Source: Kitasatospora phosalacinea
GTDB lineage: Bacteria > Actinomycetota > Actinomycetes > Streptomycetales > Streptomycetaceae
Assembly: GCF_000716545.1 (NCBI RefSeq)
Contig: NZ_JNWZ01000044.1
Span: 60,604-124,603, forward strand
Length of the DNA stretch: 64,000 nt
Direction: 5' to 3'
Below are positions 9,061 through 17,504 of the stretch, in pieces. The first letter of the stretch is position 1; each line of letters starts with the position of its first letter. The translations under genes and the position numbers were made by a program. The notes beneath the pieces are model-generated. The model saw only the letters and a program-made list of their open reading frames with translations, searched no databases and was not told the DNA's origin.

Positions 9061-9705
9061 GCGTAGCCCCGTCAGCAGGGCGGTGAGGACGCGGTGCAGC
9101 CGGGGCTCCACCTCGACGACGGCATGGGCGAGGCGGGGGTCGCCGGTGTAGAGCTCCCGCAGCCGGGGGCCGGGGCTGGCGATCTGCCACAGGGCGCCGG
9201 CCATCCCGGTGGCGGTGGCGAGCGTGTCGAGCACCTGGGCCTCGTCCAGGCCGAGCAGACGCCCCAACTCCTCGCCGATCAGTGCCACTTCGTGCAGCGT
9301 GAGGAGCTTGAACGCGCGCACCGCCTCCAGCGAGACGTTGCGCTCCAGGTTGAGCGGGGCCTGCGCGAGCAGGTCGCAGAAGACCGGGCGGGCCGCCAGC
9401 GTCGCGGCGAAGTCCCCGGCGACCTCGGCGGGGGTGGCGGCGGTGCGGGCCGCCAGGTCGGCGCGCAGCGCCGCCGACCACTCCCGCCAGCCCTCGGCGG
9501 TCAGTTCGAGGAAGATCTGCTCCCGGGTCTCGAAGTAGCGCAGCAGCGCGGACTTGTGCATGCCGACCTCGGCGGCGATGTCGCCCAGGGAGACGTCGCG
9601 GACGCCGCGGGCCCGGAGCAGGTCGCGGGCCGCGTCCAGGATCGCGGTCTCCCGCGCCTGCTTGGCCTCGGTGCTGCGGGCCCGTCGGAAGGCTGGCTGA
9701 GTCAT
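9037..9705 (-). CDS. TetR-family transcriptional regulator
   Basis: A 222-residue TetR repressor. The N-terminal helix-turn-helix is clear (ARDLLRARGVRDVSLGDIAAEVGMHKSALLRYFETREQIFLEL, about residues 25-67), followed by an all-helical ligand domain. It is divergent from the SDR gene at 9774, and the 68-bp gap holds two copies of an operator-like sequence, so it probably represses that SDR and itself. The extreme C-terminus runs into a tandem repeat, so its last few residues are repeat-derived. Confidence 0.9.
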   Translation of the reverse strand: MTQPAFRRARSTEAKQARETAILDAARDLLRARGVRDVSLGDIAAEVGMHKSALLRYFETREQIFLELTAEGWREWSAALRADLAARTAATPAEVAGDFAATLAARPVFCDLLAQAPLNLERNVSLEAVRAFKLLTLHEVALIGEELGRLLGLDEAQVLDTLATATGMAGALWQIASPGPRLRELYTGDPRLAHAVVEVEPRLHRVLTALLTGLRTPQRHVP

Positions 9706-9721
9706 GGCCCCATGATAGGAA

Positions 9722-9763
9722 GTTCTAAGAGAACGGTGTTGCGTTATTAAGAGAACGGTGTTG
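9722..9763. promoter_or_regulatory. Probable TetR operator, duplicated
   Basis: TAAGAGAACGGTGTTG occurs twice as a direct repeat (9726-9741 and 9748-9763) in the TetR/SDR divergent gap. The first copy overlaps an inverted repeat GTTCT-AAG-AGAAC (9722-9734), and the second is preceded by CGTT matching AACG. This is the usual position and form of a TetR operator controlling both genes. Confidence 0.7.
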
Positions 9764-9773
9764 TACTAAATGC

Positions 9774-10661
9774 ATGAGCGAAGAAGCGCGCACCGCGCAG
9801 CAGGTCTGGTTCGTCACCGGCTCCTCCCGCGGCCTCGGCCGCGCCCTGGTCACCGCAGCCCTCGACGCGGGGGACCTCGTCGTCGCCACCGCCCGTCGCC
9901 CCGAAGCCCTCCGCGCCGAACTCGCGCGGTACGGCGAGCGGGCGCTCACCCTGCCGCTGGACGTCACCAGCCCCGAGCAGGCCCGCGCGGCCGTCGACGC
10001 CGCGCTCGCCCGCTTCGGGCGCATCGACGTCCTGGTCAACAACGCCGGGTACGCCAACGTGTCGCCCGTGGAGAGCGCCGACGACGCGGACTTCCGCGCC
10101 CAGTTCGAGACCAACTTCTGGGGCGTCTACCACGTCACCAAGGCCGCGCTGCCCGCGCTGCGCCGCCAGGGCTCGGGCACCGTCGTCCAGTTCTCCTCCG
10201 TCGGCGGGCGGGTCGGCGGCTCCCCGGGCATCGCCTCCTACCAGGCCGCCAAGTTCGCCGTCGACGGGTTCACCCGGTCGCTGGCCGCCGAGACCGCGCC
10301 GTTCGGCATCCGGTTCACGGTCGTCGAACCGAGCGGTTTCGCCACCGACTGGGCGGGCGACTCGATGACCGTCCACCCCGTCCCCGAGCCCTACGAGCAG
10401 ACCGTCGGCGCGATGAACCGCCGGGTCCGCCAGGGGGAGTCCGGCGCCGCCGGCGACCCGGTGCGGGCCGCGGAGATCATCGTGCGCACCGTCCGCCGCG
10501 GCGGTGCCCCCGGCCACCTGCTGCTCGGCACCGACGCGGTGACCATGGCGCTCGGCCACTCCCGCCGCCAGCTGGAGGAGGCCGGAGCCTGGGAGCGGGT
10601 CAGCCGCTCGGCCGACTTCGCCGAGCCCTACCCGGTGGACCTCCCGCCCCGCGCCGCCTGA
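9774..10661 (+). CDS. Short-chain dehydrogenase/reductase
   Basis: A 295-residue classical SDR. The NAD(P)-binding TGSSRGLGRAL is at about residues 15-25, NNAG near 90, the catalytic Ser in VQFSSVGG, and YQAAK supplies the catalytic Tyr and Lys. The extended C-terminus (after GFATDWAG) is typical of the ~280-300 residue SDR5-like oxidoreductases often paired with TetR genes. The substrate is unknown. It is divergent from, and probably repressed by, the TetR gene at 9037-9705. Confidence 0.92.
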   Translation: MSEEARTAQQVWFVTGSSRGLGRALVTAALDAGDLVVATARRPEALRAELARYGERALTLPLDVTSPEQARAAVDAALARFGRIDVLVNNAGYANVSPVESADDADFRAQFETNFWGVYHVTKAALPALRRQGSGTVVQFSSVGGRVGGSPGIASYQAAKFAVDGFTRSLAAETAPFGIRFTVVEPSGFATDWAGDSMTVHPVPEPYEQTVGAMNRRVRQGESGAAGDPVRAAEIIVRTVRRGGAPGHLLLGTDAVTMALGHSRRQLEEAGAWERVSRSADFAEPYPVDLPPRAA

Positions 10662-11032
10662 ACCCGACCGCCGGCCCCGGCCCTGGACCGAGCCGATCCG
10701 GCTCGCGCCGGGGGGCCCGGCGTTCGAACTCCGGCGCCACCGGGCCGTGCCGGGTGCAGGCGGTCACCAGCAGTTCGCGCAGGTCGTCGCAGCGGGCTTC
10801 CGGTTCCTCCACCGGCCACTGCCCGCGCCGCCGCAGCGCCCGGACGGCCGTGAAGCCGTGAAGCCGTGAAGCCGTGAAGCCGTGAAGCCGTGAAGCCGTC
10901 GAGCAGGACGTCCCGGCAGGGTGCCGACAGCGTCCGCTCCCGGTTCGTCCCGACGGCGGAGCCCTCGACCCGGTCGGCGCGGTCCGACTCGCGCGGGACC
11001 GCCCCCGGACCGGTGGGGCGGGTCTTCGGCAT
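10600..11032 (-). pseudogene. Unknown protein gene interrupted by an expanded 8-bp repeat
   Basis: From ATG 11032 (MPKTRPTGPGAVPRESDRAD) the minus strand has about 95% GC at third codon positions up to the repeat at 10847-10894. Beyond the repeat, a different frame (VRALRRRGQWPVEEPEARCDDL, then ELLVTACTRHGPVAPEFE) has equally strong codon bias to about 10690. One copy (or four) of the 8-bp unit gives the continuous reading LLDGFTAVRALRRRG; the six copies present shift the frame, and the protein then reads to a stop at 10628. The restored frame would run to 10600 and overlap the end of the SDR gene tail to tail. I do not recognise the family. Confidence 0.6.
10847..10894. repeat. 8-bp tandem repeat, GCCGTGAA x6
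   Basis: Six perfect copies followed by a partial one. On the minus strand the unit is TTCACGGC and three units encode an eight-residue repeat (LHGFTASR). It lies inside a coding region, and its copy number decides the downstream frame. Confidence 0.95.
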
Positions 11033-11167
11033 CCCCGTGGTTTCCGGCCGCCGCCGCCTCCTCCGCCGCCCGCGCCGCGCCGCCGCCCGCGCCGCCGCCC
11101 CCGCCGGGCGGCCGCGTCGTACGCTCGACCCTGGCCGAAACGGGGGGACACCGACCGGAGGACGCCC

Positions 11168-12463
11168 ATGGACGCGACGAGCCTGTACGCCGAACTGGAC
11201 CGCCGCAGCGCGGACGTGGCCGACCAGGTGATCGCCTGGCGGCGGCACCTGCACCGCCACCCCGAACTCTCCAACCGGGAGAGCGCCACCGCCGAGCTGA
11301 TCGCCGGGCACCTGGCCTCGCTCGGCCTGGACGAAGTCCGCACCGGCATCGCCGGACACGGCGTGGTCGGGGTGCTGCGCGGCGGCCGGGGCGGCGAACG
11401 GGTGGTCGCGCTGCGGGCCGACACCGACGCGCTGCCGGTCGCCGACCTGTGCGGCGCCGACTTCGCCTCCAGCGCGGTCGACCACGACTACCCGGGCGGC
11501 CCGTTCCCGGTCTCGCACGCCTGCGGCCACGACGGCCACACCGCGATGCTGCTCGGCGCCGCCACCGTCCTCGCCGGGGTGCGCGAACGGCTCCCCGGCA
11601 CCGTGCTGTTCGTGTTCCAGCCGGCCGAGGAGGGCCCGCCCGTCAGCGAGACCGGAGGGGCCCGCCGGATGCTCGCCGAGGGCGCCCTCGCCGACCCCGA
11701 ACCCACCATGGTCTTCGGCATGCACCTCACCCCCCACCCCAAGGGCCACGTCGGCTACCGAGCCGGCAACCAGTACGCCGCCTCCTGCCTGGTCAAGATC
11801 ACCGTGACCGGCCGCCAGGTGCACGGCTCCACCCCCTGGCAGGGCGTCGACCCGATGCCGCCCGCCGCCGCCATCGTCACCGGCATCGGCCAGCTCTACC
11901 GCCAGCTCGACGCCTACCACCCCGTCACCGTCACCATCGGCCACGTCGAGGACATCGGCCGCTTCAACATCATCGGCGAGCACGTCACCCTCTGGGGCAC
12001 CGTCCGCTGCGCCGTCGAGACCGACATGGCCGACGTGCAGCAGCGCCTGACCCGCCTCGCCGAGCACACCGCCGAGGCGTACGGCTGCACCGCCGCCGTC
12101 GAACACCTCCAGGACGTCCCCGCCGTCGACAACCGACCCGAATGGCTGGACGCCGCCCTCCCCACCCTGCGCCGGGTGGTCGGCGACGACCGCGTCCTGG
12201 AGACCTCCGCCACCCTCGGCTACGACGACGTCTCCGAGTTCGTCAACGCCTACGGCGGCCTCTACGTCATGCTCGGCGCCCAGGACACCGAACTCGACGC
12301 CGCCGGCAACCCCGTCCCCACCCCCGGCGGCCGCGGCATCGTCCCCAACCACAACCCGCACTTCTACCTCGACGACGACACCCTGCCCACCGGCGTCCGC
12401 CTGCACGCCCACCTCGCCGTCGACCACCTCACCGGCCGCCTGCTCCCGGCCGACCGGCCCTGA
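11168..12463 (+). CDS. M20 family amidohydrolase
   Basis: A 431-residue zinc-dependent amidohydrolase/carboxypeptidase of the M20D (aminoacylase, IAA-amino-acid hydrolase-like) type. Visible features are the N-terminal WRRHLHRHPELS motif, the metal-binding SHACGHDGHTAMLL, the catalytic QPAEEGP pair, a dimerisation-domain motif (VTGRQVHGSTPWQGVDP) and a C-terminal ligand region NHNPHFYLDD. It should hydrolyse an N-acyl amino acid or related amide in the cytoplasm. The ATG has GGAGG upstream. No obvious operon partner apart from the GNAT gene 66 bp downstream. Confidence 0.92.
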   Translation: MDATSLYAELDRRSADVADQVIAWRRHLHRHPELSNRESATAELIAGHLASLGLDEVRTGIAGHGVVGVLRGGRGGERVVALRADTDALPVADLCGADFASSAVDHDYPGGPFPVSHACGHDGHTAMLLGAATVLAGVRERLPGTVLFVFQPAEEGPPVSETGGARRMLAEGALADPEPTMVFGMHLTPHPKGHVGYRAGNQYAASCLVKITVTGRQVHGSTPWQGVDPMPPAAAIVTGIGQLYRQLDAYHPVTVTIGHVEDIGRFNIIGEHVTLWGTVRCAVETDMADVQQRLTRLAEHTAEAYGCTAAVEHLQDVPAVDNRPEWLDAALPTLRRVVGDDRVLETSATLGYDDVSEFVNAYGGLYVMLGAQDTELDAAGNPVPTPGGRGIVPNHNPHFYLDDDTLPTGVRLHAHLAVDHLTGRLLPADRP

Positions 12464-12529
12464 AACCCCTTCGACGGCACGGGTGCCGGCCTGCTGCAAT
12501 GGGGGCCGGTCCGAGACGGAGGGAACACG

Positions 12530-13021
12530 ATGACGACGGAGATCAGGCTGCGCCTGGCGGTGCGCGACCTCACCGAGGCCGACCTGCCGTCCTGCGGCTG
12601 GGCCGGCTCGCCCGGGCACGTGCGCCAACTCGTCCACCAGATCCGCCGCGCCGAGGCCGGCGAGGTCGACTACCTCGCGGTCTGCACCCCGGCCGACCAC
12701 CCGGTCGCCGTCGGCGGCGTCGACTACACCACCGCCCCCGGCGCCGGCACGCTCTGGCAGCTCGGCGTCCACCCGGCCCTGCAGTCCTGCGGCATCGGCA
12801 CGGTACTGATCCGCGCCGCCGAACAGCGCATCACCGCCCGCGGCCTGGCCGTCGCCGAACTCGGCGTCGAGGAGTCCAACCCGCGCGCCCGCGCCCTCTA
12901 CGAACGCCTCGGCTACCGCCCCTACGGCCGCGCCCCCGACGGCTGGGACGTGGAGGACGCGGACGGCACGCTCCGGCGCTACGAGACGGTCTGCACGCTG
13001 ATGCGCAAGACCTTGGCGTGA
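12530..13021 (+). CDS. GNAT family N-acetyltransferase
   Basis: A 163-residue GNAT enzyme. The acetyl-CoA-binding motif A is LGVHPALQSCGIGTVLIRAAEQR (about residues 85-107), followed by motif B VEESNPRARALYERLGYRPYG, giving a RimI-like fold. A GGAGGGAA ribosome site precedes the ATG. Substrate unknown; it may be cotranscribed with the M20 gene. Confidence 0.88.
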   Translation: MTTEIRLRLAVRDLTEADLPSCGWAGSPGHVRQLVHQIRRAEAGEVDYLAVCTPADHPVAVGGVDYTTAPGAGTLWQLGVHPALQSCGIGTVLIRAAEQRITARGLAVAELGVEESNPRARALYERLGYRPYGRAPDGWDVEDADGTLRRYETVCTLMRKTLA

Positions 13022-13075
13022 GGGGCGCCCACCCCGGAACGCCTTCGAACCGCCACCTTCTGCGGCCCGCCACCG

Positions 13076-13714
13076 TCAGCCCTTCAACTTCCTTTCCAGC
13101 AGCGGCCGTTGCCCGGACAGCCAGGACCGCAGCCGGTCCCACCGGTCCCAGCCGCCGTACCCGTCGAAGTGGCGGACGAACACGGCGTCCCCGGCGGCCA
13201 CCTTGCGGGCGACGAAGCCCAGGCAGACCGCGGTGGCCTGCTCCAGGACGGACGGCAGGGCCAGGCGGTCGGCGGGGGAGAGGCCGTACGCGTCGGCGAA
13301 CAGGGCCAGCCGGCGCGGCACTTCGAGGTGCGCCCGGCCGGTCTCGGCGGCCGTCGCCGGGTCGAGCACCGGCACCCAGTAGCGGGCCGCCAGCGCGACG
13401 TCCCACACCGGGCGGCCCGGCGCGGCGAAGTCGAAGTCGATCAGCGCGGCCGCCCCGCCCGCCCGGAACACCACGTTCTCCGCGCACACGTCGTTGTGGC
13501 ACAGCAGCGGCCCGCCCTCCGGATCGGCGAACTCCGTCGGCCAGTCCGCCCCCACGGCCACCGGCGCCCCCGCGAACCCGCCCGCCCGCAGCCCCGCCAG
13601 GAACCCGTGCAGTGCGGCGGCGTGCGGCGGCGCCGGCCGCTCCACCACCGCGCCGCGCCGCACCACCGCGCCCGCGTTCGCCAGCCCGCCGGTCAGCCGC
13701 TCCTCGTCGTCCAT
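13076..13714 (-). CDS. APH/choline-kinase-like phosphotransferase
   Basis: A 212-residue small-molecule kinase of the aminoglycoside phosphotransferase (APH) superfamily. The catalytic loop LLCHNDVCAENVVF and the Mg-binding ALIDFDFAAPGRP are both present, with an N-terminal GGLANAGAVVRRGAVVERPA segment matching the short actinobacterial members. It is shorter than antibiotic APHs (~260), so resistance should not be assumed. It is convergent with the GNAT gene and just downstream of the aldehyde dehydrogenase operon. Confidence 0.82.
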   Translation of the reverse strand: MDDEERLTGGLANAGAVVRRGAVVERPAPPHAAALHGFLAGLRAGGFAGAPVAVGADWPTEFADPEGGPLLCHNDVCAENVVFRAGGAAALIDFDFAAPGRPVWDVALAARYWVPVLDPATAAETGRAHLEVPRRLALFADAYGLSPADRLALPSVLEQATAVCLGFVARKVAAGDAVFVRHFDGYGGWDRWDRLRSWLSGQRPLLERKLKG

Positions 13715-13754
13715 CCTCCGATCATCCCCCTCCGGCGCTCCTTCCGGGGGCGGC

Positions 13755-15077
13755 TCAGACCAGCCGGGCCGTCACCGTCTTCGCCCGCTGGTACTCGCGC
13801 AGCGCCAGCACCGACAGGTCGGTGCCCGCGCCGGAGGAGCGGCGGCCGCTGTGCGGGAGCTCGGCGGACTGGGCGAGGTGGCAGTTCAGCCAGACCTCGC
13901 CGGCCGAGATCCGGTCGGTGAGGGCCAGGCCGGTGGACAGGTCGCAGGTCCAGACCGAGGCGGCCAGGGCCTGCGGGACGGCCTCGGCCAGGGCCACCGC
14001 CGCGTCGAGGCTCGCGGCGCGCTGGACGGTCAGCAGCGGGCCGAACACCTCCTGCACCACGGCCGGGTCGTCGTCCGGCAGTTCGGCCAGCACGGTGGCC
14101 GGCCGCCACAGCCCGTCGGTGCGGCCGGGCGCGGTGTGCACGGCCTTCGCGCCGGAGGAGGCCAGGATCCGGTCGTAACGGGCCGCCTGGTCGGCGTTGT
14201 TGAGCGGCCCGAAGTCCCGCCCGGCCCACCGCTCGGCCATCGCCGCGGCCAGCGCGGCCACCGCCTCCTCGTACGCCGGCTCCAGCACGATCACCCGGGC
14301 GGGCGCCGCGCAGCTCTGTCCGGCGTTGTACGTGCACGCGGCGGCGAGCTGCCGCCAGGTGTCGGCGGGGGCGTCCGGCAGCACCAGCACCGGGCTGTTG
14401 CCGCCGAGTTCGAGACTGACGGGGGTGAGCCCGGCCCGGGCCGCCACGTCCGCGCCGCCCGCCGGGCTGCCGGTGAAGGCGACCAGGTCGCAGCCCGCGC
14501 CGACCAGCAGCCGACCGGTCTCCCGGTCGCCCGGCAGGGCGGTCAACACGCCCGGACCGAGGGCCTGTTCGGCGTGCTCGGCGAGCAGCAGGGCACTGTC
14601 GGGGGTGGTCTCGGCGGGCTTGAGGACCACCGGGTTGCCCGCCGCCAGCGCGGGCGCGCAGCGCCAACCCGCCATCAGCAGCGGGTAGTTCCACGGCACC
14701 ACGGCCGCCACCACCCCGACCGGCTCCCAGCGCACCCAACTCTGGTGCCCGGGAAGGTAGTCACCGGCGGCCGGCGCGGTCGCGGCCCGCACCGCACCCC
14801 CGTAGAACCGGAACAGGTCGGCCACCTCGGCGACCTCGCCCGCCGCCTCCGCCACCGGCTTCCCGGTGCCCGCGCACTCGGCCGCCGCGTACCGCTCGGC
14901 GTGCCGCTCGATCAGCTCGGCCAGCACGCCCAGCCGCCGCTGCCGCTCGCGCGGCGGCAGCGCCGCCCACCCGGCCCGGGCGGCGCGGGCACCGGCCACC
15001 GCCGCCGCCACCTCGGCCTCCCGGCCCGGGGGCCGCACGCCGCGGACGTCTCCGGTGCGGGGATCGATCAGTTCCAT
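13755..15077 (-). CDS. NAD(P)-dependent aldehyde dehydrogenase
   Basis: A 440-residue aldehyde dehydrogenase, most like aminoaldehyde/betaine-aldehyde dehydrogenases. Catalytic Glu is in SLELGGNSP, the nucleophilic Cys in NAGQSCAAPARV, and the cofactor motif is FTGSPAGGADVA. It begins MELIDPRTGD with GGAGAG upstream and is about 40 residues shorter at the N-terminus than typical 480-residue enzymes. It is the last gene of a five-gene minus-strand operon, 19 bp after the asparagine-synthetase-like gene, so it may act on an aldehyde made or consumed by that pathway. Confidence 0.9.
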   Translation of the reverse strand: MELIDPRTGDVRGVRPPGREAEVAAAVAGARAARAGWAALPPRERQRRLGVLAELIERHAERYAAAECAGTGKPVAEAAGEVAEVADLFRFYGGAVRAATAPAAGDYLPGHQSWVRWEPVGVVAAVVPWNYPLLMAGWRCAPALAAGNPVVLKPAETTPDSALLLAEHAEQALGPGVLTALPGDRETGRLLVGAGCDLVAFTGSPAGGADVAARAGLTPVSLELGGNSPVLVLPDAPADTWRQLAAACTYNAGQSCAAPARVIVLEPAYEEAVAALAAAMAERWAGRDFGPLNNADQAARYDRILASSGAKAVHTAPGRTDGLWRPATVLAELPDDDPAVVQEVFGPLLTVQRAASLDAAVALAEAVPQALAASVWTCDLSTGLALTDRISAGEVWLNCHLAQSAELPHSGRRSSGAGTDLSVLALREYQRAKTVTARLV

Positions 15078-15096
15078 CGGCTTCTCTCCGTCGCTC

Positions 15097-16890
15097 TCAC
15101 AGGTCGTAGGCGCGCAGCCACAGTTCGAGGGTGAGCAGCAGCCACAGCTTGCCGCCCTGCCGGGGCAGCAGCAGCCCGCCGCCGCGCATCCAGGTCTCCA
15201 CCGTGTCGGCCCGGAACAGGCCCCTGGCCCGGGCGGTCGGACCGAGCAGCAGGTCCGCCGCCAACTCGCTGAGCGGGCCGCGCAGCCACTGCTGCACGGG
15301 CACCCGCATGCCGCTCTTGGGCCGGTAGGTGACGGTGTCCGGCAGCAGGTCGCGCACCGCCTCCTTGAGGATCCACTTCTCCTCCGTGCCACGGAGCTTG
15401 AGCGCCGGCGGGGTCGTGAACGCGTGGTCCACCACCCGCCGGTCGAACAGCGGCGAACGCCCCTGCACGCCCTGCGAGGCGGTCAGCCGCTCCACCTTGG
15501 TGAGGATGTGGTGCGCGCCCTTGGTCCGCAGGTTGCAGTGCAGCAACTGGTCGAGCAGCGAAGGCATCCGGCGGTCGTCCAGGTACGGTTCGACGTGCCG
15601 GCGCGGGTGCGGGGCCGGCTCCAGCGCGGCCAGCGCCTCGCCGGTGAGCAGCACCGGCAGGTCCTCCCAGCACTTGCGGTACGTGTGCAGGTAGGCGTCG
15701 GCCCGGGCCCGCGCCGAACCGTCCTCCCGCATCAGCTCGAACACCAGCATCGCCAGGTTCTTCGGCCCGCCGAACACCGGGTCGCCGCCCTCGCCGTTCA
15801 GCGACACCGCGATCCCGTCGCCCGCCACCGCCTCCGCCAGCATCAGGTTCGGCACCGTCAGCGGATCCCCGACCGGGCCGTCCAGCAGCGCCACGGTGTC
15901 CGCCAGCCGCGCCGCGACCTGCTCCCCGGGCACCGTCAGCACCCGGTGCGCCGTCCCGCAGTGCGCGGCCACCAGCCCCGAGTAGCCCAGCTCGTTGGGC
16001 AGTTCGGAGCCGAAGCTGATCGAGTACGTGCGCACCGTCGGCCCGTGCAGCCGCGCCGCCAGCGCCGTCACCAGCGAGCTGTCCACCCCGCCGGACAGCA
16101 GCACCGCCACCTCCTGCCCGCCGCCGGGCAACCGCCGCGCCACCGCCTGCTCCAGCAACTCCCGCAGTACGCCCGCATAGTGACGCTCTGTCAGCTCGGG
16201 GAAGTCCGCCCCGGCTCGCGGCTCCCAGAACACCTCGACGTCCACCCGCCCGTCCGGCCGCAGCCTGGTCACCCGGCCGGGCAGCAGTTCGCGGACGCCG
16301 CGCAGCAGCGTCTCCTCGCCCGGCAGGTAGGCGAAGGTCAGGAAGGAGCGGACCGCCGCCAGGTCCAACCCGGTGTCCACGTCGGGGCGGGTCCGCAGCG
16401 CCCGCAGCGAGCTGGACGCCGCCCAGCCGCCGTCCGCCGTCCGGCAGTGGAACGCGGTGCGGGCACCCGCGTGGTCGCGCACCAGCACCAGGTCGGGGCC
16501 GTCCAGCACCGCCAGGGTGAACATGCCGTCCGCGGCCCGCAGCCCGTCCGCGCCCAGCGCCAGCCAGCAGTGCAGCAGCAACTCCCCGTCCGGGCAGTCG
16601 GGTTCGGCCGGGCGCCCGGCGGTGGCCAGCACGGCCAGCAGCTCGTCCCGGTTGTGCAGCGTCACCTCGCCGACCGCGGTGCGCCCGTCCACCGTGAACG
16701 GGCCGTCCGCGAAGCCGGGCACGCCCGTCAGCAGCGCGGCCGACAGCCGTCGCCCCGCCGCCTCGAACGGGCCGGCCACCAGCCCCGGTTCGGGGCCGCG
16801 GGCCGGGGCGGGCAGCGAGCTGACCGCGTAGCGGGCCGGGCGGTGCTGCGGTGCGGGGCGGACGGTCGCGCCCCGGAGCGGCTCAGCCAA
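15097..16890 (-). CDS. Asparagine-synthetase-like ATP-dependent amide ligase without N-terminal Cys
   Basis: A ~597-residue protein with a glutaminase-like N-terminal half and an ATP pyrophosphatase half (VLLSGGVDSSLVTALAARL, NGEGGDPVFGG, and KSGMRVPVQQWLRGPL near the end). True AsnB enzymes start Met-Cys-Gly and use Cys1 for glutamine hydrolysis; no start placing a Cys at position 1 exists here. This loss is known in beta-lactam synthetase and other AsnB-fold ligases that use an internal amine. I place the start at TTG 16890, just inside the preceding gene (its TGA is at 16885-16883), with GACGGGGAC upstream; this is uncertain. It is probably cotranscribed with the ALDH. Confidence 0.83.
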   Translation of the reverse strand: MAEPLRGATVRPAPQHRPARYAVSSLPAPARGPEPGLVAGPFEAAGRRLSAALLTGVPGFADGPFTVDGRTAVGEVTLHNRDELLAVLATAGRPAEPDCPDGELLLHCWLALGADGLRAADGMFTLAVLDGPDLVLVRDHAGARTAFHCRTADGGWAASSSLRALRTRPDVDTGLDLAAVRSFLTFAYLPGEETLLRGVRELLPGRVTRLRPDGRVDVEVFWEPRAGADFPELTERHYAGVLRELLEQAVARRLPGGGQEVAVLLSGGVDSSLVTALAARLHGPTVRTYSISFGSELPNELGYSGLVAAHCGTAHRVLTVPGEQVAARLADTVALLDGPVGDPLTVPNLMLAEAVAGDGIAVSLNGEGGDPVFGGPKNLAMLVFELMREDGSARARADAYLHTYRKCWEDLPVLLTGEALAALEPAPHPRRHVEPYLDDRRMPSLLDQLLHCNLRTKGAHHILTKVERLTASQGVQGRSPLFDRRVVDHAFTTPPALKLRGTEEKWILKEAVRDLLPDTVTYRPKSGMRVPVQQWLRGPLSELAADLLLGPTARARGLFRADTVETWMRGGGLLLPRQGGKLWLLLTLELWLRAYDL

Positions 16891-17485
16891 AGTCGTCCCC
16901 GTCCCAGCCGTCGTCGGCCGACGGGTCGCCGCCGTCGCCGCCGTCCCCGGCGCTGCCGAACCCGTCCGAGTCGAACCCGTCGCCGTCCCGGTGCCCGTCC
17001 GTCCCGTCGTCGAAGCCCCCGTCGGAACCGCCGTCACCCCCGCCGTCGCCGCCCCCGCCGTCGCCCCCGGAACGGGCCCGCTCGGCCTCCTGGCGGCGCA
17101 GTTCCTCCTCCTCGTCGTCGGAGAGCAGCTCGGGCGCGCAGTGCGCGGCCGCTATGCCCGCGCCCAGGCCGAGCGCGCCGAGCACCACGCCGACCCGGCC
17201 GGGGAAGGAGCTGCGGTTGACCAGCACGTACCGGCCCCGGCCCCACACCGTGCGCCCGTAGCCGATGTCGCGCCCGTAGCCGACCCGGCCGTCCGCGTGG
17301 ACGCGCTTGACCAGGTCGCGGCCCAGGCGCTCGTCGGTGCCCGAGTCGCCCCGGTCGTCCCGCCAGTGGATCCGGCCGTCACCGCCCCGGGCGCGCCATT
17401 CGCTGCGGCCGTCGGAGTACCTGCGGTGCACCGTGCCGTCGGCCAACAGCTCGTCGCTGTAAGTGATTTCGGGTGGCTGGGTCAT
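16883..17485 (-). CDS. Hypothetical protein with Asp/Gly-rich C-terminus
   Basis: A 200-residue protein of unknown function. The N-terminal half has short repeats resembling a beta-rich YD-like motif (DGTVHRRYSDGRSEWRARGGDGRIHWRDDRG, then HADGRVGYGRDIGYGR). A hydrophobic stretch follows (GRVGVVLGALGLGAGIAAAH), and the last ~70 residues are almost entirely Gly and Asp (GGDGGGGDGGGDGG type). The acidic tail could bind cations. It overlaps the asparagine-synthetase-like gene and lies in the same operon. Confidence 0.72.
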   Translation of the reverse strand: MTQPPEITYSDELLADGTVHRRYSDGRSEWRARGGDGRIHWRDDRGDSGTDERLGRDLVKRVHADGRVGYGRDIGYGRTVWGRGRYVLVNRSSFPGRVGVVLGALGLGAGIAAAHCAPELLSDDEEEELRRQEAERARSGGDGGGGDGGGDGGSDGGFDDGTDGHRDGDGFDSDGFGSAGDGGDGGDPSADDGWDGDDFG

Positions 17486-17504
17486 CGTCCTCGTCCTCGG
17501 GGGG

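Noticed and set aside
13076..13714. Aminoglycoside resistance gene
   Set aside because: The APH-like motifs are generic for small-molecule kinases and the protein is shorter than known resistance enzymes, so resistance is not claimed.
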